Positions 25,884 to 35,719 of a stretch of 51,444 bases of DNA are shown here, one piece after another. A program made the position numbers and the translations under genes. The stretch is from Lentisphaerota bacterium (GTDB lineage: Bacteria; Verrucomicrobiota; Lentisphaeria; Victivallales; Victivallaceae). Location of the stretch: assembly GCA_024225035.1 (NCBI GenBank), contig JAAEMX010000260.1:1-51444 (forward strand). The letters run 5' to 3'. Each line of letters begins with the position of its first letter. Position 1 is the stretch's first letter. The notes under the pieces were generated by a model that searched no databases, had not been told where the DNA came from, and saw only the letters and a list, made by a program, of their open reading frames with translations.

Positions 25884-26237
25884 CCTGTCAGGTATACAGA
25901 TGCAACAAACTTACCGCCTGCTGAATAATAAGTGAAGAATTTGAGCCTTTCTGGCAAAAGCTTATTATTGAATGAAAAAAGAAATTCTTTAAAAACGAAG
26001 TGGTTTGAAAAATTAATCAGCACAACGTAGCTAATAAACAAAACTGAATTCCAACTTGTTTGTATTGCTTTGTTATATACATTTTGCTGTATGGTAAAAG
26101 TTTTTGTTGTATTGTGCTACTATAAAAATGGTGATTTATTGATAATTTTCAAGCTGTGAAAGTAAATTTGCCTGATTAGCTGAATCTTGAATTTATCAAA
26201 ATCCAACCATTTTTTTAAAAGACTACATAATCTTATT
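25884..26237. other. Intergenic region between convergent genes, no gene seen
   Basis: About 350 AT-rich bases. Apart from a CCTGTCAGG palindrome near 25886 no hairpin, ORF or repeat stood out. Confidence 0.5.
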
Positions 26238-26993
26238 TTATACCCAGACACCGAACATGCTGCACATATGAACAATAATGTTTCTGCGTGGGCGGATGTC
26301 CAGAGGCGGTTCGCCTCGAAGCAGGCGCTCAGGGTTTTCATAAAAAAGTATATGGGCTGTTTTTTCTCCGTACTTTTCAGTTACCATTTCTTCACAGCGA
26401 GTCAGGAGCTTGGGCTGCAGTCGGTAATAGTGCACGTCAGTCGCCACGTAATGTCCGAAGCCGTGACGCAATAGAAAATGAGCGTTGCGTTGTTCTGTTG
26501 AGCCGTGTTCGCCTAACAGGCAAGCGGCACTGAGCTGGAAATACATTCCGGCTTCACGCAGAGTCTGCAGGTCTTTTCGGTCATTTCTGCTAAAGCTTCT
26601 TTCCGGGTGCGCCAGTATAAACATGAATCCTGTTTTGGTGAGATTGTTTATGACTCGCTCAAAAGCCAGCTGTCGGTGTGCCGCTGTGCTGTATAGATCC
26701 ACCAGGACAAATTTATTGTTACCGAGCGTTATCAGGTCGTCCTGATTTACCACTTGAGTGTAATCATATTCGCATCCTGAAAGCAGTTTTATGCCATTGG
26801 CTGAAGCCATTTCTTCAAGTTCTTTGGCTTTCTGCTGGATAATATCATGCAGATTTTTTGAGTAGTGTGGAGTAAGTATAATAGTACCGACGCCATCACC
26901 TGCTGAAACTTTCAGCATCTCTTCAGCCTGTTCCATATTAAGCGCGCCGTCGTCAACTTCTGGAATAATGTGTGTGTGGATATCTATTTTCAT
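26238..26993 (-). CDS. CpsB/CapC-type PHP-fold tyrosine phosphatase
   Basis: 251 residues. IDIHTHIIPEVDDGA is the PHP metal-binding N-terminus; ILTPHYSKN, ILAHPERSF and VATDVHYY add the remaining metal ligands (His, Asp/His). This arrangement is typical of YwqE/CpsB manganese-dependent phosphatases acting on bacterial tyrosine kinases of capsule synthesis. No BY-kinase is beside it; the adjacent upstream gene (36 bases away) encodes an unknown helical protein. A general PHP phosphoesterase is the alternative. Confidence 0.8.
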   Translation of the reverse strand: MKIDIHTHIIPEVDDGALNMEQAEEMLKVSAGDGVGTIILTPHYSKNLHDIIQQKAKELEEMASANGIKLLSGCEYDYTQVVNQDDLITLGNNKFVLVDLYSTAAHRQLAFERVINNLTKTGFMFILAHPERSFSRNDRKDLQTLREAGMYFQLSAACLLGEHGSTEQRNAHFLLRHGFGHYVATDVHYYRLQPKLLTRCEEMVTEKYGEKTAHILFYENPERLLRGEPPLDIRPRRNIIVHMCSMFGVWV

Positions 26994-27029
26994 CTCCAGC
27001 TCCTTTTTATATCTTTTTGTATATTAATT

Positions 27030-28235
27030 TTATTTAATGTTTTCGGCTTTGATGAGCTCGGATAATGCCAACAGGTAAGAGCTGACTCCATCTCTGAGAT
27101 AATCTTTATTCTTTCGCATACCGAACTGGTCGATACGTGAATAAATGTGTCCGAATTTGATGAAATACTTTTCAATATTTTGATTTAAAGTACTGGCCAT
27201 TTCGACGTTACCCAGCATTATAGCGGTATGCATGGCAGCGGCGTTATCTGACAGGGTATATCTGAAAAACCGTGATAATTTGTGATCGTTATAGCGTTTG
27301 AAAATGCCTTTGTGCTCACAAAAAAGTTTTTTGACCACATATCGCCAGCCTTTGTTGATAACTTTTTGAGATCCAGGCAGATTGACTTGTGTCGCAGTTG
27401 CAGCAATATCGGTTAAAATGTTGCAGCAGCAGCGGCAGCTTACCGGAATGTCATGTCCCGGAATCATTTTCCAGCAGCCGTCTTTCATTTGTATCTTTTT
27501 CAGGTAGTTATAAAGTTTTTTTACGCGTAATGTGATCTCGGCTTTTTCCTTAGACGATGCCAGCGGGTAGAGACATGCAAGGGCCTTCATCACAGCAGCT
27601 TGAACGTTGGTCTCTATGAGGTCCTTTTCTGTTGAACATGAAACCGCTATGGAGTCTTTATCTTTTTCCATAGTTTGCAGTTCATTTAGCAGAAAATCAA
27701 GACAGCCGTATAAGGCTGAATCAAACTCATCGCTTTTTTCAAGTTCTTTGAATTTGCAGAGTGCTTCAACACAAACAGCAGTTACCGATGCCAAGGCGTT
27801 TTGGGGTGAATACTCTATTTCTCTTGAGATTGGCTGAAGGTAGTTATTGCCCCAGCCGGAGCCTTTGCTTCCCATACATTCATTAGTTGTGAGCCAGTAC
27901 AAATGGCGGTAAATCATATCCATATTACGTTTATCGGGCCAGATTGGATAGATATTCATCAAAGACATTGCGCAATTTGCCCTGACCTCCGGATATTCCT
28001 GCATGTTGTTTTTGAGAAGCCATGACGGCTTGACCATAAAATCAAAAAACTTTAAAAATGATAGCAAAGGCAACCCCAGCAATCGGGATTTGTAATTCAG
28101 GCGTATGGTTTTCAGTCCCAGAGAAGTTTTCCAGAGGTCGCTGGAGTCATGCGAGCTTAAGTCGCATCTCAGACAATATTTTTCTATGACATGCTTAGGG
28201 TTCATCAGTAAAAACGCAGGAACCACCTTTGCCAA
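27030..28235 (-). CDS. Uncharacterised helical-repeat protein next to the CpsB-like phosphatase
   Basis: Up to 401 residues; start uncertain (TTG 28235 with GAGG close upstream, GTG 28226 or ATG 28205). Content is largely amphipathic helices with recurring aromatic/Gly patterns: GSGWGNNYLQPI, YSPQNALASVTAVCVEALC, IETNVQAAVMKALACLYPL, MKDGCWKMIPG, DNAAAMHTAIMLG. The spacing suggests an alpha/alpha toroid, as in terpene cyclases, LanC-like proteins or polysaccharide lyases. A CRCCC cluster near residue 270 stands out. No family assigned. Its stop is 36 bases from the phosphatase start, so they are probably one operon, pointing loosely to surface polysaccharide or glycosylated product handling. 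Confidence 0.55.
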   Translation of the reverse strand: MAKVVPAFLLMNPKHVIEKYCLRCDLSSHDSSDLWKTSLGLKTIRLNYKSRLLGLPLLSFLKFFDFMVKPSWLLKNNMQEYPEVRANCAMSLMNIYPIWPDKRNMDMIYRHLYWLTTNECMGSKGSGWGNNYLQPISREIEYSPQNALASVTAVCVEALCKFKELEKSDEFDSALYGCLDFLLNELQTMEKDKDSIAVSCSTEKDLIETNVQAAVMKALACLYPLASSKEKAEITLRVKKLYNYLKKIQMKDGCWKMIPGHDIPVSCRCCCNILTDIAATATQVNLPGSQKVINKGWRYVVKKLFCEHKGIFKRYNDHKLSRFFRYTLSDNAAAMHTAIMLGNVEMASTLNQNIEKYFIKFGHIYSRIDQFGMRKNKDYLRDGVSSYLLALSELIKAENIK

Positions 28236-28464
28236 TTACCTCATTACCATGCATATAGCTTTCCCGAGGACAATGAGATCAAGTGCGAATAAAGTGGTTG
28301 CTACAATTCCTTTTCTCCATAATATGCTGTACTCTAGTAAATTATAGCATGACTTGTTTGCGCTGACAAGATTTTTTTAGTCAATTAAAATAAATTTGTG
28401 CTTACCTGAAAATGAAATGATGAGATAAGGAGTAAAAAGACTATGTAGAAGTAGGAAAAAGTGT

Positions 28465-29220
28465 TCATTTTGTTATGATAGCGCTGTCACCGAAAAAACT
28501 TCTATTGCCATCGGCATATTCGTATCCGATCGGTATTCCTCTTTCATCAACGTTTACCATATAATACTGATATTCCTCAGAAGGATCTTGTGGTTGATCA
28601 ATTTTCTCTATGACCACAAAAGCGTCTTTCCCCGCCGGTTTGGTTTGAGTTTCTCCCCATGGGGCTAGAATTACAGCATCCTGCGATACATCAAAACCGA
28701 TGTCAGAAAACTTGACCATCTCAAATGGACCGCCGTTTTTTCTAGCGCCGACAAGGTTGTTTTCACAGCAGGAAATGATAATATCGAACCATTCACATTT
28801 ATTTAATCTGTCCCATAAATCAGGGTTTATAGTTTTAAGTTCATTGTAATCGAATGTCTGATAATACTTATCAAATGTATCTTTACCGACAATATAGAAG
28901 TCAGGTGCTTCATTTTTGCCGATCTGCAGAGCCACGATACTGCCGACAGCTTTGTCCATCCATTCCTTGGAATACTTCGTTTGATCTTCAGCTCCAAGCT
29001 GGGCATATATGTAATCGGGCAGTTTGCTGTCAGATATTTTGTAGGCAAGAAATGACGGCTTAACAAAGTAGTAGCGTGGCGGGTTATAAAAAAATATTCT
29101 CTCTTTAAGCAGAACAGCCCCCTCCGGTTCAGAGCTTGAGTTGCATTTTGCAGCAAAGATGATTCCCGAAAAAATTATCAAAAACATAATAACAAGATAA
29201 GCTGGTTTCTTAAACGGCAT
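28465..29220 (-). CDS. Exported or lipid-anchored protein of unknown function
   Basis: 251 residues; ATG 29220 is 7 bases after GAGG. Hydrophobic LVIMFLIIFSGIIFAA precedes KC at residue 26, a weak lipobox (Lys at -1 is unusual). The mature part contains LWDRLNKCEWFDIIISCCEN and several acidic/aromatic stretches. No family recognised. It is isolated; divergent from asrA across 520 bases. Confidence 0.55.
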   Translation of the reverse strand: MPFKKPAYLVIMFLIIFSGIIFAAKCNSSSEPEGAVLLKERIFFYNPPRYYFVKPSFLAYKISDSKLPDYIYAQLGAEDQTKYSKEWMDKAVGSIVALQIGKNEAPDFYIVGKDTFDKYYQTFDYNELKTINPDLWDRLNKCEWFDIIISCCENNLVGARKNGGPFEMVKFSDIGFDVSQDAVILAPWGETQTKPAGKDAFVVIEKIDQPQDPSEEYQYYMVNVDERGIPIGYEYADGNRSFFGDSAIITK

Positions 29221-29742
29221 ATAAAAACCTCGATATAAAATAATAACACATTTAACCTGATGAAACAGACCATCGCTTATCTCAATTGTTCCGCCTGTTC
29301 AGTTGATACAAATAAAAGCATTAAATTAAGGAAGGCTGTTATTTCCTCAAAATATATAACTTACGTATGATACTTATAATTTCGGAACAAATTGCAGGTA
29401 TTGTGTATCTAATAAATAGATTGAAGAGTAAATTATGATTTAATCTATACAATATAACTATGTAATAAATTATTAAGATTCTTTGCTACTAAGATTAAGC
29501 CTGAAAATATCGTAAAAATTAATTAGCGTCGTTTCATATACTGATTATGAATAAAGTAGTTATTTCATTGTCAGTCTTTTTCTATCGCTGTAATGCATAC
29601 CATAATACAAATGTCATCATCAAATGTCTTAATCGGGAGTATTTACTCAGTAAGTTGAGAAATTAAAAATATAGCTTTAGCGCGTGATTTTTAACTGAAT
29701 ATCTGCATGGGATTATAATAAAATTATCATTGGAGAAAACTA
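29221..29742 (+). other. Long AT-rich 5' region before asrABC
   Basis: About 520 bases, very AT-rich, no convincing ORF. It must carry the promoter of asrABC. An inverted repeat TAGATT/AATCTA lies near 29417-29447; its regulator is unknown. No certain -35/-10 pair was selected because the AT bias gives many weak ones. Confidence 0.5.
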
Positions 29743-30762
29743 ATGGGTTACAGGTTGAAACCGAAATATTTTGATGATGTTCTGTCCGCATTATCAAAGC
29801 ATTATGACATAATGGCTCCAGCTCTGATGCCTTTTGAAACGCGTCACTCTGCCCAGGAGGTGGTTGGTTATAGGAAAATTGAATCATTGAAAGAAATAGT
29901 CGTTGATAAAAAAACTTTTTTTTCTCCGAAGGAAATTCTTTTTCCGCCAAGGGAAACGATGTTTTACTTTACTGATTCAAAAATTAGAGAGTCCGAGTAT
30001 GAAGAAAAAAATAAAATTATTCTGCTGAGGACCTGCGATTTAAACGGAATTGAAAGACTGAAAAATATGTTCTTAAACAATGGGGATGTTAAAGATAATT
30101 ATTTTAAAAGAAGATTTGAGAGTACTAAATTTTGGCTGATAGAATGTGATGATGGCTTTGACAGTTGTTTCTGTGCCTCTATGAATTCAAATAAAGCAGA
30201 CAGCTATTCGACTGCAATAAAATTTACCGAAGAAGATATACTTGTTGATTCAAACGATAATATGTTTTCTGAATTATTTAAAAGCTATGGCGTTGAAGAA
30301 GATTATAAGGTTTCATTTATAGAAAAAAATAAACTTGAAGTAAAAGTTCCTTTGTCAGAAAATATAAACCCCGCTGTTTTTGAACATGATATATGGCAGG
30401 AATATATTAAGCGATGCATTGCCTGTGGCAGGTGCAATACTTCATGTATATCATGTAGCTGTTTTACCACGCATGATATCATTTATGATGATAATAAGAG
30501 GCGGGGAGAACGAAGAAGAGTTTGGGCTGGCTGTCACTTGGACAATTTTTCTATAATGGCCGGTGGGCATGATTACAGAACTAAAAACGGAGAAAGAATG
30601 CGCTTTAAAACTATGCATAAAATATATGACTACCATAAAAGATTTGGGAAGCATATGTGTGTGGGATGCGGCAGGTGTGATGACGTTTGTCCTGAATACA
30701 TTTCTTTTTCTAAATGCATTAATAAACTTTATGACATTATAGAAAAGGAGAACGACAAATGA
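29743..30762 (+). CDS. asrA: Anaerobic sulfite reductase subunit A (4Fe-4S ferredoxin-type)
   Basis: 339 residues; ATG 29743 with GGAG 8 bases upstream. AsrA passes electrons from the flavin subunit AsrB to the siroheme subunit AsrC. C-terminal cluster motifs: CIACGRCNTSCISC at ~residues 223-236 and CVGCGRCDDVCPE near 304-316. The remaining fold matches the NiFe-hydrogenase beta/AsrA family (LLRTCDLNGIERL, CFCASMNSNKAD). It overlaps asrB by an ATGA start-stop. Reaction of the complex: sulfite plus six electrons to sulfide in the cytoplasm. Confidence 0.92.
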   Translation: MGYRLKPKYFDDVLSALSKHYDIMAPALMPFETRHSAQEVVGYRKIESLKEIVVDKKTFFSPKEILFPPRETMFYFTDSKIRESEYEEKNKIILLRTCDLNGIERLKNMFLNNGDVKDNYFKRRFESTKFWLIECDDGFDSCFCASMNSNKADSYSTAIKFTEEDILVDSNDNMFSELFKSYGVEEDYKVSFIEKNKLEVKVPLSENINPAVFEHDIWQEYIKRCIACGRCNTSCISCSCFTTHDIIYDDNKRRGERRRVWAGCHLDNFSIMAGGHDYRTKNGERMRFKTMHKIYDYHKRFGKHMCVGCGRCDDVCPEYISFSKCINKLYDIIEKENDK

Positions 30763-31550
30763 GCAATCCATATTTACCGGTTGAAGCCAAAATACTTTCT
30801 TTTAAAGATGAAACAGATATAGATAGAACATATAGAATAAAATGTGATATACCCGTAAACGGAGGTCAGTTTTTTCAGGTTTCTTTACCCGGGGCAGGAG
30901 AGGCTCCGATATCTATAAGCGACTTTAATGAGGATTCTGTTGACCTCACGATTCGAAATGTAGGTAAATTAACTACTGAGATATTCAAGCTGAAAGTTGG
31001 AGACAAGTTATTTATTAGAGGGCCTTATGGTAATGGCTTTAACCTGGCTGGGTTAGAAAATAAAAAACTGATTGTAATTGCTGGTGGAACCGGGCTGGCT
31101 CCAGTAAAGAATGTTATAAATCATTTTTGTAAAAACAGGGATAAGCTAAAAAGCTTTGACCTGATTCTTGGTTTTAAATCTCCGGAAGACATTTTGTTCA
31201 GTAAGGAAATTGAAAGATGGAAGTCTTTAATCGACGTGATCTTAACAGTTGATAAAGGAGAAAAGTCATGGAAAGGGGACACCGGACTGGTTACAGAATA
31301 CATAAAAACTTTAGGTATTGAAGCTGGCCCTGACTATTCAGTAATAGTTGTAGGCCCACCTGTTATGATTAAGTTTACTACTATGGAACTGTTAAAAAAT
31401 GGTATCAGCGAAAACCAAATCATAATTTCCCTTGAGAGAAATATGAGCTGCGGAATTGGTAAATGCGGTCATTGCAAAATAGACAGCAGATACGTTTGCC
31501 TTGATGGGCCGGTTTTTGATTATATCCAGGCAAAAAACCTCATTGATTAA
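30759..31550 (+). CDS. asrB: Anaerobic sulfite reductase subunit B (FAD/NAD(P)H, 2Fe-2S)
   Basis: 263 residues. Ferredoxin-reductase fold: flavin-binding GEAPISISD, pyridine-nucleotide VIAGGTGLAPVKN, and the four-cysteine cluster motif SCGIGKCGHCKIDSRYVCLDGPVF, typical of AsrB/PyrK-type subunits. AAGGAG precedes ATG 30759, inside the end of asrA, indicating coupled translation. 11 bases separate it from asrC. Confidence 0.93.
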   Translation: MSNPYLPVEAKILSFKDETDIDRTYRIKCDIPVNGGQFFQVSLPGAGEAPISISDFNEDSVDLTIRNVGKLTTEIFKLKVGDKLFIRGPYGNGFNLAGLENKKLIVIAGGTGLAPVKNVINHFCKNRDKLKSFDLILGFKSPEDILFSKEIERWKSLIDVILTVDKGEKSWKGDTGLVTEYIKTLGIEAGPDYSVIVVGPPVMIKFTTMELLKNGISENQIIISLERNMSCGIGKCGHCKIDSRYVCLDGPVFDYIQAKNLID

Positions 31551-31561
31551 AAGGACTGAGC

Positions 31562-32560
31562 ATGAGTATAAATAGAAAAATTATAACTAAAAATGCCTAT
31601 CGCATTACTAAGGAAAGAGGTAAGACAGCATTAAGAGTTCGTGTCCCCGGCGGGCATTTACCTGTAAGGCATTTTGAGACAATAAAATTAATTGCAGATA
31701 AATACGGAAACGGCTCTGTCCATATAACAACTAGACAGGGATTTGAAATACCTGATATAGACTTCAAGTATATCCCTGAAATTAATAAAATAATTCGGCC
31801 GGTTTTGGAAGACCTTGAGCTAAGTATCGGTGTCGATATTGTAGAGCTTCATAAGGGCTACCCTGCAGCCGGTACGAGAAATATTGCGGCATGTATCGGT
31901 AATCGTGTCTGTCCATTTGCTAATTATGATACGACTGACATGGCGATTAGCATTGAGAAAGAAGTCTTTCCAAACCATTATCACGTTAAAATAGCCTGTA
32001 CAGGTTGTCCTAATGACTGTATAAAAGCTCACAGTCAGGATTTTGGAATCATTGGCATGACAGAGCCTCAATATGATGAATCGAGATGTATAAGTTGTCA
32101 GGCCTGCGTAAAGAATTGCAAGAAAAAGGTAACAGAAGCTTTAACGTTTAAAAACTATTCAGTTGTCAGAGATGAAAAACGTTGCATAGGATGCGGGGAA
32201 TGCGCGATGAAATGTCCTGTCGGCGCTATGACCAGAAGCTCCAAAAAATATTTTAGTGTTGTCATAATGGGTAGGACAGGCAAAAAGAATCCACGGCTTG
32301 CAATGCCTTTTATGAAATGGGCAGAAAAAGATGTAGTTATTCAGGTAATAAAAAACACTTATCCATTTATTGACAAGTACATCGATAAATCTCTGGTTAA
32401 GGAACACGTTGGGTACATAGTTGACCGGGTAGGTTATAAAAAATTCAAAGATATCGTATTGGACGGGATCGAGTTTAATGATGAATTGGAAGTAGCCGAA
32501 TCCATAAACTTTGGCGGATACTGGTACGAGCGAAATAATTGCTTTGAAAAGCCTGTGTAA
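31562..32560 (+). CDS. asrC: Anaerobic sulfite reductase subunit C (siroheme)
   Basis: 332 residues. Siroheme/4Fe-4S ligands: GNRVCPFANYD and CTGCPNDCIKAHSQDFG. Between and after these sits a two-cluster ferredoxin insert, CISCQACVKNC and CIGCGECAMKCPVGA. The fold matches the nitrite/sulfite reductase family, AsrC subtype. Last gene of asrABC; it ends 21 bases before the convergent tRNA. Confidence 0.93.
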   Translation: MSINRKIITKNAYRITKERGKTALRVRVPGGHLPVRHFETIKLIADKYGNGSVHITTRQGFEIPDIDFKYIPEINKIIRPVLEDLELSIGVDIVELHKGYPAAGTRNIAACIGNRVCPFANYDTTDMAISIEKEVFPNHYHVKIACTGCPNDCIKAHSQDFGIIGMTEPQYDESRCISCQACVKNCKKKVTEALTFKNYSVVRDEKRCIGCGECAMKCPVGAMTRSSKKYFSVVIMGRTGKKNPRLAMPFMKWAEKDVVIQVIKNTYPFIDKYIDKSLVKEHVGYIVDRVGYKKFKDIVLDGIEFNDELEVAESINFGGYWYERNNCFEKPV

Positions 32561-32581
32561 TTAGGAATCAGGGCAAAAAAA

Positions 32582-32658
<77 letters not shown>

Positions 32659-32703
32659 TTTCGGGTTGAGCTTTTCAATTTAACGCTATTCAGCTGAAAT
32701 GCA

Positions 32704-32730
32704 AATATAAATTTAAAAAATATTTGTCAA
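32704..32730 (-). promoter_or_regulatory. Promoter candidate for tRNA-Val
   Basis: On the minus strand a perfect TTGACA (32725-32730) and TATATT (32704-32709) are separated by 15 bases, short but with a near-consensus pair; TATTTG at 17 bases is an alternative. The tRNA 5' end is 45 bases downstream. Confidence 0.5.
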
Positions 32731-32849
32731 AACCAGATATTTTTACAAGATGAAGTCAAGCTTATCATTCGACTTCTGAAAGTTCACGATAATATCGTTA
32801 GTAAATGAAAGCAACGCCATGATATAGCCCAGGGGACGACCCGGGCGTG

Positions 32850-32874
32850 GTTCAGCGGCTGAACACTGTTCAGC
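32850..32874 (-). other. Mutually exclusive hairpins at the 3' end of the bio operon
   Basis: On the plus strand GTTCAGC (32850-32856), GCTGAAC (32858-32864) and GTTCAGC (32868-32874) are consecutive. The central GCTGAAC can pair with either neighbour, so the RNA has two exclusive hairpins, one overlapping the bioA stop. No T-tract follows. Confidence 0.5.
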
Positions 32875-34162
32875 AGGCTTCAGCAGTTATTTTGATTAAT
32901 GCTCCAGTCAGTTTTGAAAGCTCTTCCGGCTTAATAACATAAGGCGGCATCACGTAAACCAGTTTGCCGAATGGTCTTACCCAGACTCCTTCTTCAACAA
33001 AGCGTTTCTGGATTTTTCCCATGTCAACCGGCTTTCTCATTTCAATTACGCCGATACTGCCGAGAACCCGGACATCAGCGACATACGGGCTTTCAAGGGC
33101 GTGGGCAAGCTCTGATTTCAATTGAGTTTCAATAGCTTTGACTTTGCTTTCCCAGTTGATTTCGAAAAGTAAATCAATTGAGGCGTTTGCAGCAGCGCAG
33201 GCCAGCGGGTTTCCCATAAAAGTGGGCCCGTGCATGAAAACTCCGGGAGTCGCATTGGAAATAGCTTCTCCAACTTCTGCAGTAGCCAGAACAGCGGACA
33301 AGGTCATCGTGCCTCCGGTCAAAGCTTTGCCCAGGCATATGATATCAGGGCAGACATTGGCGTGTTCGCAGGCAAAAAGTTTGCCGCTGCGCCCAAATCC
33401 GGTGGCTATTTCATCAAAAATCAGCAGTACATTGTGCTTATCACAAAGTTTGCGCAATTCAACAAGGTATTGTGGTGAATAGAAGCGCATGCCGCCAGCA
33501 CCTTGAACTATCGGCTCGAGAATTACGGCAGCTATTGAATCGGCGTGCTGCTCAATAGTTTTACGCATTTCTTTGATGTATGAGTCATCCCATTCAGCAT
33601 CAAAAGCGCACTGCGGGGCTTCTACAAAATAATGCTGCGCCAGTACATCTGCGAACAGGCTGTGCATGCCATTTACCGGATCGCAAACCGCCATAGCACC
33701 AAAGGTATCACCGTGATAACCATTCTTGACAGTCAGCAGTTTTGCTTTGCTTTTGCGCCCTTTAGCCTGCCAGTACTGCAGGGCCATTTTAATAGCAACC
33801 TCAACGCTGACTGAGCCGGAATCTGCCAGAAAAACTTTTTGCAGAGGTTCAGGAGTAAGGTCAACTAGTTTGCGACAGAGGTCAACTGCTGGCTTGTGCG
33901 TTATTCCGCCGAACATCACATGTGACATCTTTTCGGTTTGTTCACGGATTGCCGCGTTGATTTGCGGATGGCTGTAGCCGTGGACCGCTGCCCACCAGGA
34001 AGACATGCCGTCAATCAGTTCACGGCCGTCTGCCAGCTTGAGGATTGCACCGCTGGCGGATTCTACCGGATAAACCGGTAACGGTTGAGTAATTGATGTA
34101 TATGGATGCCAGATGTGTTCACGATCAAAGTCAAGCATTGCGTTTATTTCATGTCTTTTCAT
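32870..34162 (-). CDS. bioA: Adenosylmethionine-8-amino-7-oxononanoate aminotransferase
   Basis: 430 residues, full length. Converts 8-amino-7-oxononanoate to 7,8-diaminopelargonate with SAM as amino donor. [15 protein letters not shown] at the start is typical of BioA; the PLP lysine lies in [25 protein letters not shown] is the substrate loop. Its ATG shares one base with the bioD TAA, so translation is coupled. Last gene of bioBFGCDA. Confidence 0.95.
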   Translation of the reverse strand: MKRHEINAMLDFDREHIWHPYTSITQPLPVYPVESASGAILKLADGRELIDGMSSWWAAVHGYSHPQINAAIREQTEKMSHVMFGGITHKPAVDLCRKLVDLTPEPLQKVFLADSGSVSVEVAIKMALQYWQAKGRKSKAKLLTVKNGYHGDTFGAMAVCDPVNGMHSLFADVLAQHYFVEAPQCAFDAEWDDSYIKEMRKTIEQHADSIAAVILEPIVQGAGGMRFYSPQYLVELRKLCDKHNVLLIFDEIATGFGRSGKLFACEHANVCPDIICLGKALTGGTMTLSAVLATAEVGEAISNATPGVFMHGPTFMGNPLACAAANASIDLLFEINWESKVKAIETQLKSELAHALESPYVADVRVLGSIGVIEMRKPVDMGKIQKRFVEEGVWVRPFGKLVYVMPPYVIKPEELSKLTGALIKITAEAC

Positions 34163-34851
34163 TATACTATTCCCCTGAATATCGGACTGAAATCTGTGTC
34201 TGGCGGGTTGTCAAAATCTTCAACTAGCGGGGCTTCTATCAGTGGCGCATTGATATTGTGATCTCTAAGCCATTTTACAATTACCCACTTGGAGTCCGAG
34301 CTTATTTCGGGCTTTTCCACAGGGTAGGAGTTATATACAACTCCGGCAATTCTCATTTTGCGCTGTCTTATCGCTTCGATAGTTAAAATAGTGTGATTTA
34401 TACTTCCAAGTCTGCCTGAAGAAACTATTATCACTGGCCATTTGCAGCCGGCTGCGTAATCAGCGGTCATCAGAGACCGGGTCAGAGGAACAAAGAAGCC
34501 TCCGGCTCCTTCAACAAGAACACAGTCATATTGTCTTTCAAGCGTTTTGATGCAGTCAGTAATTTTTTGCGGATTAATTTCGCGCTCTTCCATCTCTGCC
34601 GCCAGATGCGGTGAGCACGGAAAATTAAAAAGGTAAGGACATGTGCGGTGTTCACGGTCGATATCAAGCAGGCCTCTGCCTTCCAGGCGACGGTGAGTTA
34701 CGATGTCTTCAGCTATGTCAGTACAACCGGTCTGAGCCAGTTTAGCTGTTATAACATTTAATTCTGATTTGAGCAGAAAACGTGATAAGAGTCCGGTGAT
34801 CACGCTTTTACCGGCATCGGTATCAATACCAGTAACAAAAAAAGTTTTCAT
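34162..34851 (-). CDS. bioD: Dethiobiotin synthetase
   Basis: 229 residues. P-loop [10 protein letters not shown] near the N-terminus (usual BioD: GTDTDVGKT), ATP/substrate region [12 protein letters not shown], and [11 protein letters not shown]. Closes the ureido ring on diaminopelargonate with CO2 and ATP. 115 bases separate it from bioC; these hold no clear terminator, so it is probably still in the operon. Confidence 0.93.
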   Translation of the reverse strand: MKTFFVTGIDTDAGKSVITGLLSRFLLKSELNVITAKLAQTGCTDIAEDIVTHRRLEGRGLLDIDREHRTCPYLFNFPCSPHLAAEMEEREINPQKITDCIKTLERQYDCVLVEGAGGFFVPLTRSLMTADYAAGCKWPVIIVSSGRLGSINHTILTIEAIRQRKMRIAGVVYNSYPVEKPEISSDSKWVIVKWLRDHNINAPLIEAPLVEDFDNPPDTDFSPIFRGIV

Positions 34852-34966
34852 AGCAGTACCTAATTCATAATTTCATCATTGCTGAAAAGTCCATGACTGA
34901 TCTTTTCAAAAATTCACAAGTCACTGCTTTCCGATCCCTACTCCTTGAAGCATGCTGAAAGAAAAA

Positions 34967-35719
34967 TCAAACAGATTTTGAGGCGATAACTACCATAGGA
35001 TGGTAAGTCAGGGTTATGCCATCTTCTCCACTTTGTTCAATATAGCTTTCTATAAAGGATTGTAAACTGGATTTTGTCCATACTTCGCTGGAAATTGCGG
35101 TTACACCGGTATTTTTCAGGTGGCGCAGCACGTCCATTGGATGAGCAAAGCGGAGTTTGCGGATATTTTCGTGGAAACAGGTTATTGTGAAACGCTGACT
35201 AACAGCTTTTTTTAATTCAGTTTCAGCCAGATATCGCAGTCTTTTACCAGTAACGCCTGATACTTCCTCTGCGTTCTGCGGGCCGAATGTCGAAAACGCC
35301 AGCACTCCGCCCGGGACGAGCGAGTCGGCCAGCTTGTCGAGAGTATCCGGCAAATGTTCAAGCCATTGGAAGGTAGCATTTGAGGCTATAAGGTCAAGAT
35401 TTTTCGGCAGTTCTGAGATAGCTTCAATATCTCCGCCGATAAATTCACAACGGCGAAACTTATCAGCGACAACAGAACATTCTTCAACCAGGTCATTGAG
35501 AAAAAGCTCACGATATTTGAGCTGACGGTAAAGCATTTTGCTGAGAGTGCCGGCACCGCAACCAATTTCAAGAATTTTCGAAAATTTCTCACCATGGGCT
35601 GTTCGAAGCTCGAACAACAGGCGTTCGGCGGTTGAGCGTTGTACAAATGCGTGTTCTGCATAAGTTTTCAGGCTGCGCGCAAAGCGCTTCCTTACGAGAG
35701 CTTTATCAGGTTTTACCAA
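34967..35719 (-). CDS. bioC: Malonyl-ACP O-methyltransferase
   Basis: 250 residues from TTG 35719, preceded at 8 bases by GGAGGAGGT; a longer reading from 35776 lies inside bioG and has no ribosome site. Motifs: RKRFARSLKTYAEHAFVQR (BioC N-terminus), ILEIGCGAGTLSKML (SAM loop), LIASNATFQWLEHLPDTL. Methylates malonyl-ACP to disguise it for two rounds of fatty-acid elongation to pimeloyl-ACP methyl ester. It overlaps the end of bioG by 14 bases. Confidence 0.9.
   Translation of the reverse strand: MVKPDKALVRKRFARSLKTYAEHAFVQRSTAERLLFELRTAHGEKFSKILEIGCGAGTLSKMLYRQLKYRELFLNDLVEECSVVADKFRRCEFIGGDIEAISELPKNLDLIASNATFQWLEHLPDTLDKLADSLVPGGVLAFSTFGPQNAEEVSGVTGKRLRYLAETELKKAVSQRFTITCFHENIRKLRFAHPMDVLRHLKNTGVTAISSEVWTKSSLQSFIESYIEQSGEDGITLTYHPMVVIASKSV

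Noticed and set aside
29221..29742. A riboswitch or cis-RNA upstream of asrA
   Set aside because: No conserved structural elements could be recognised by eye in this very AT-rich sequence; listed only as a noncoding region.
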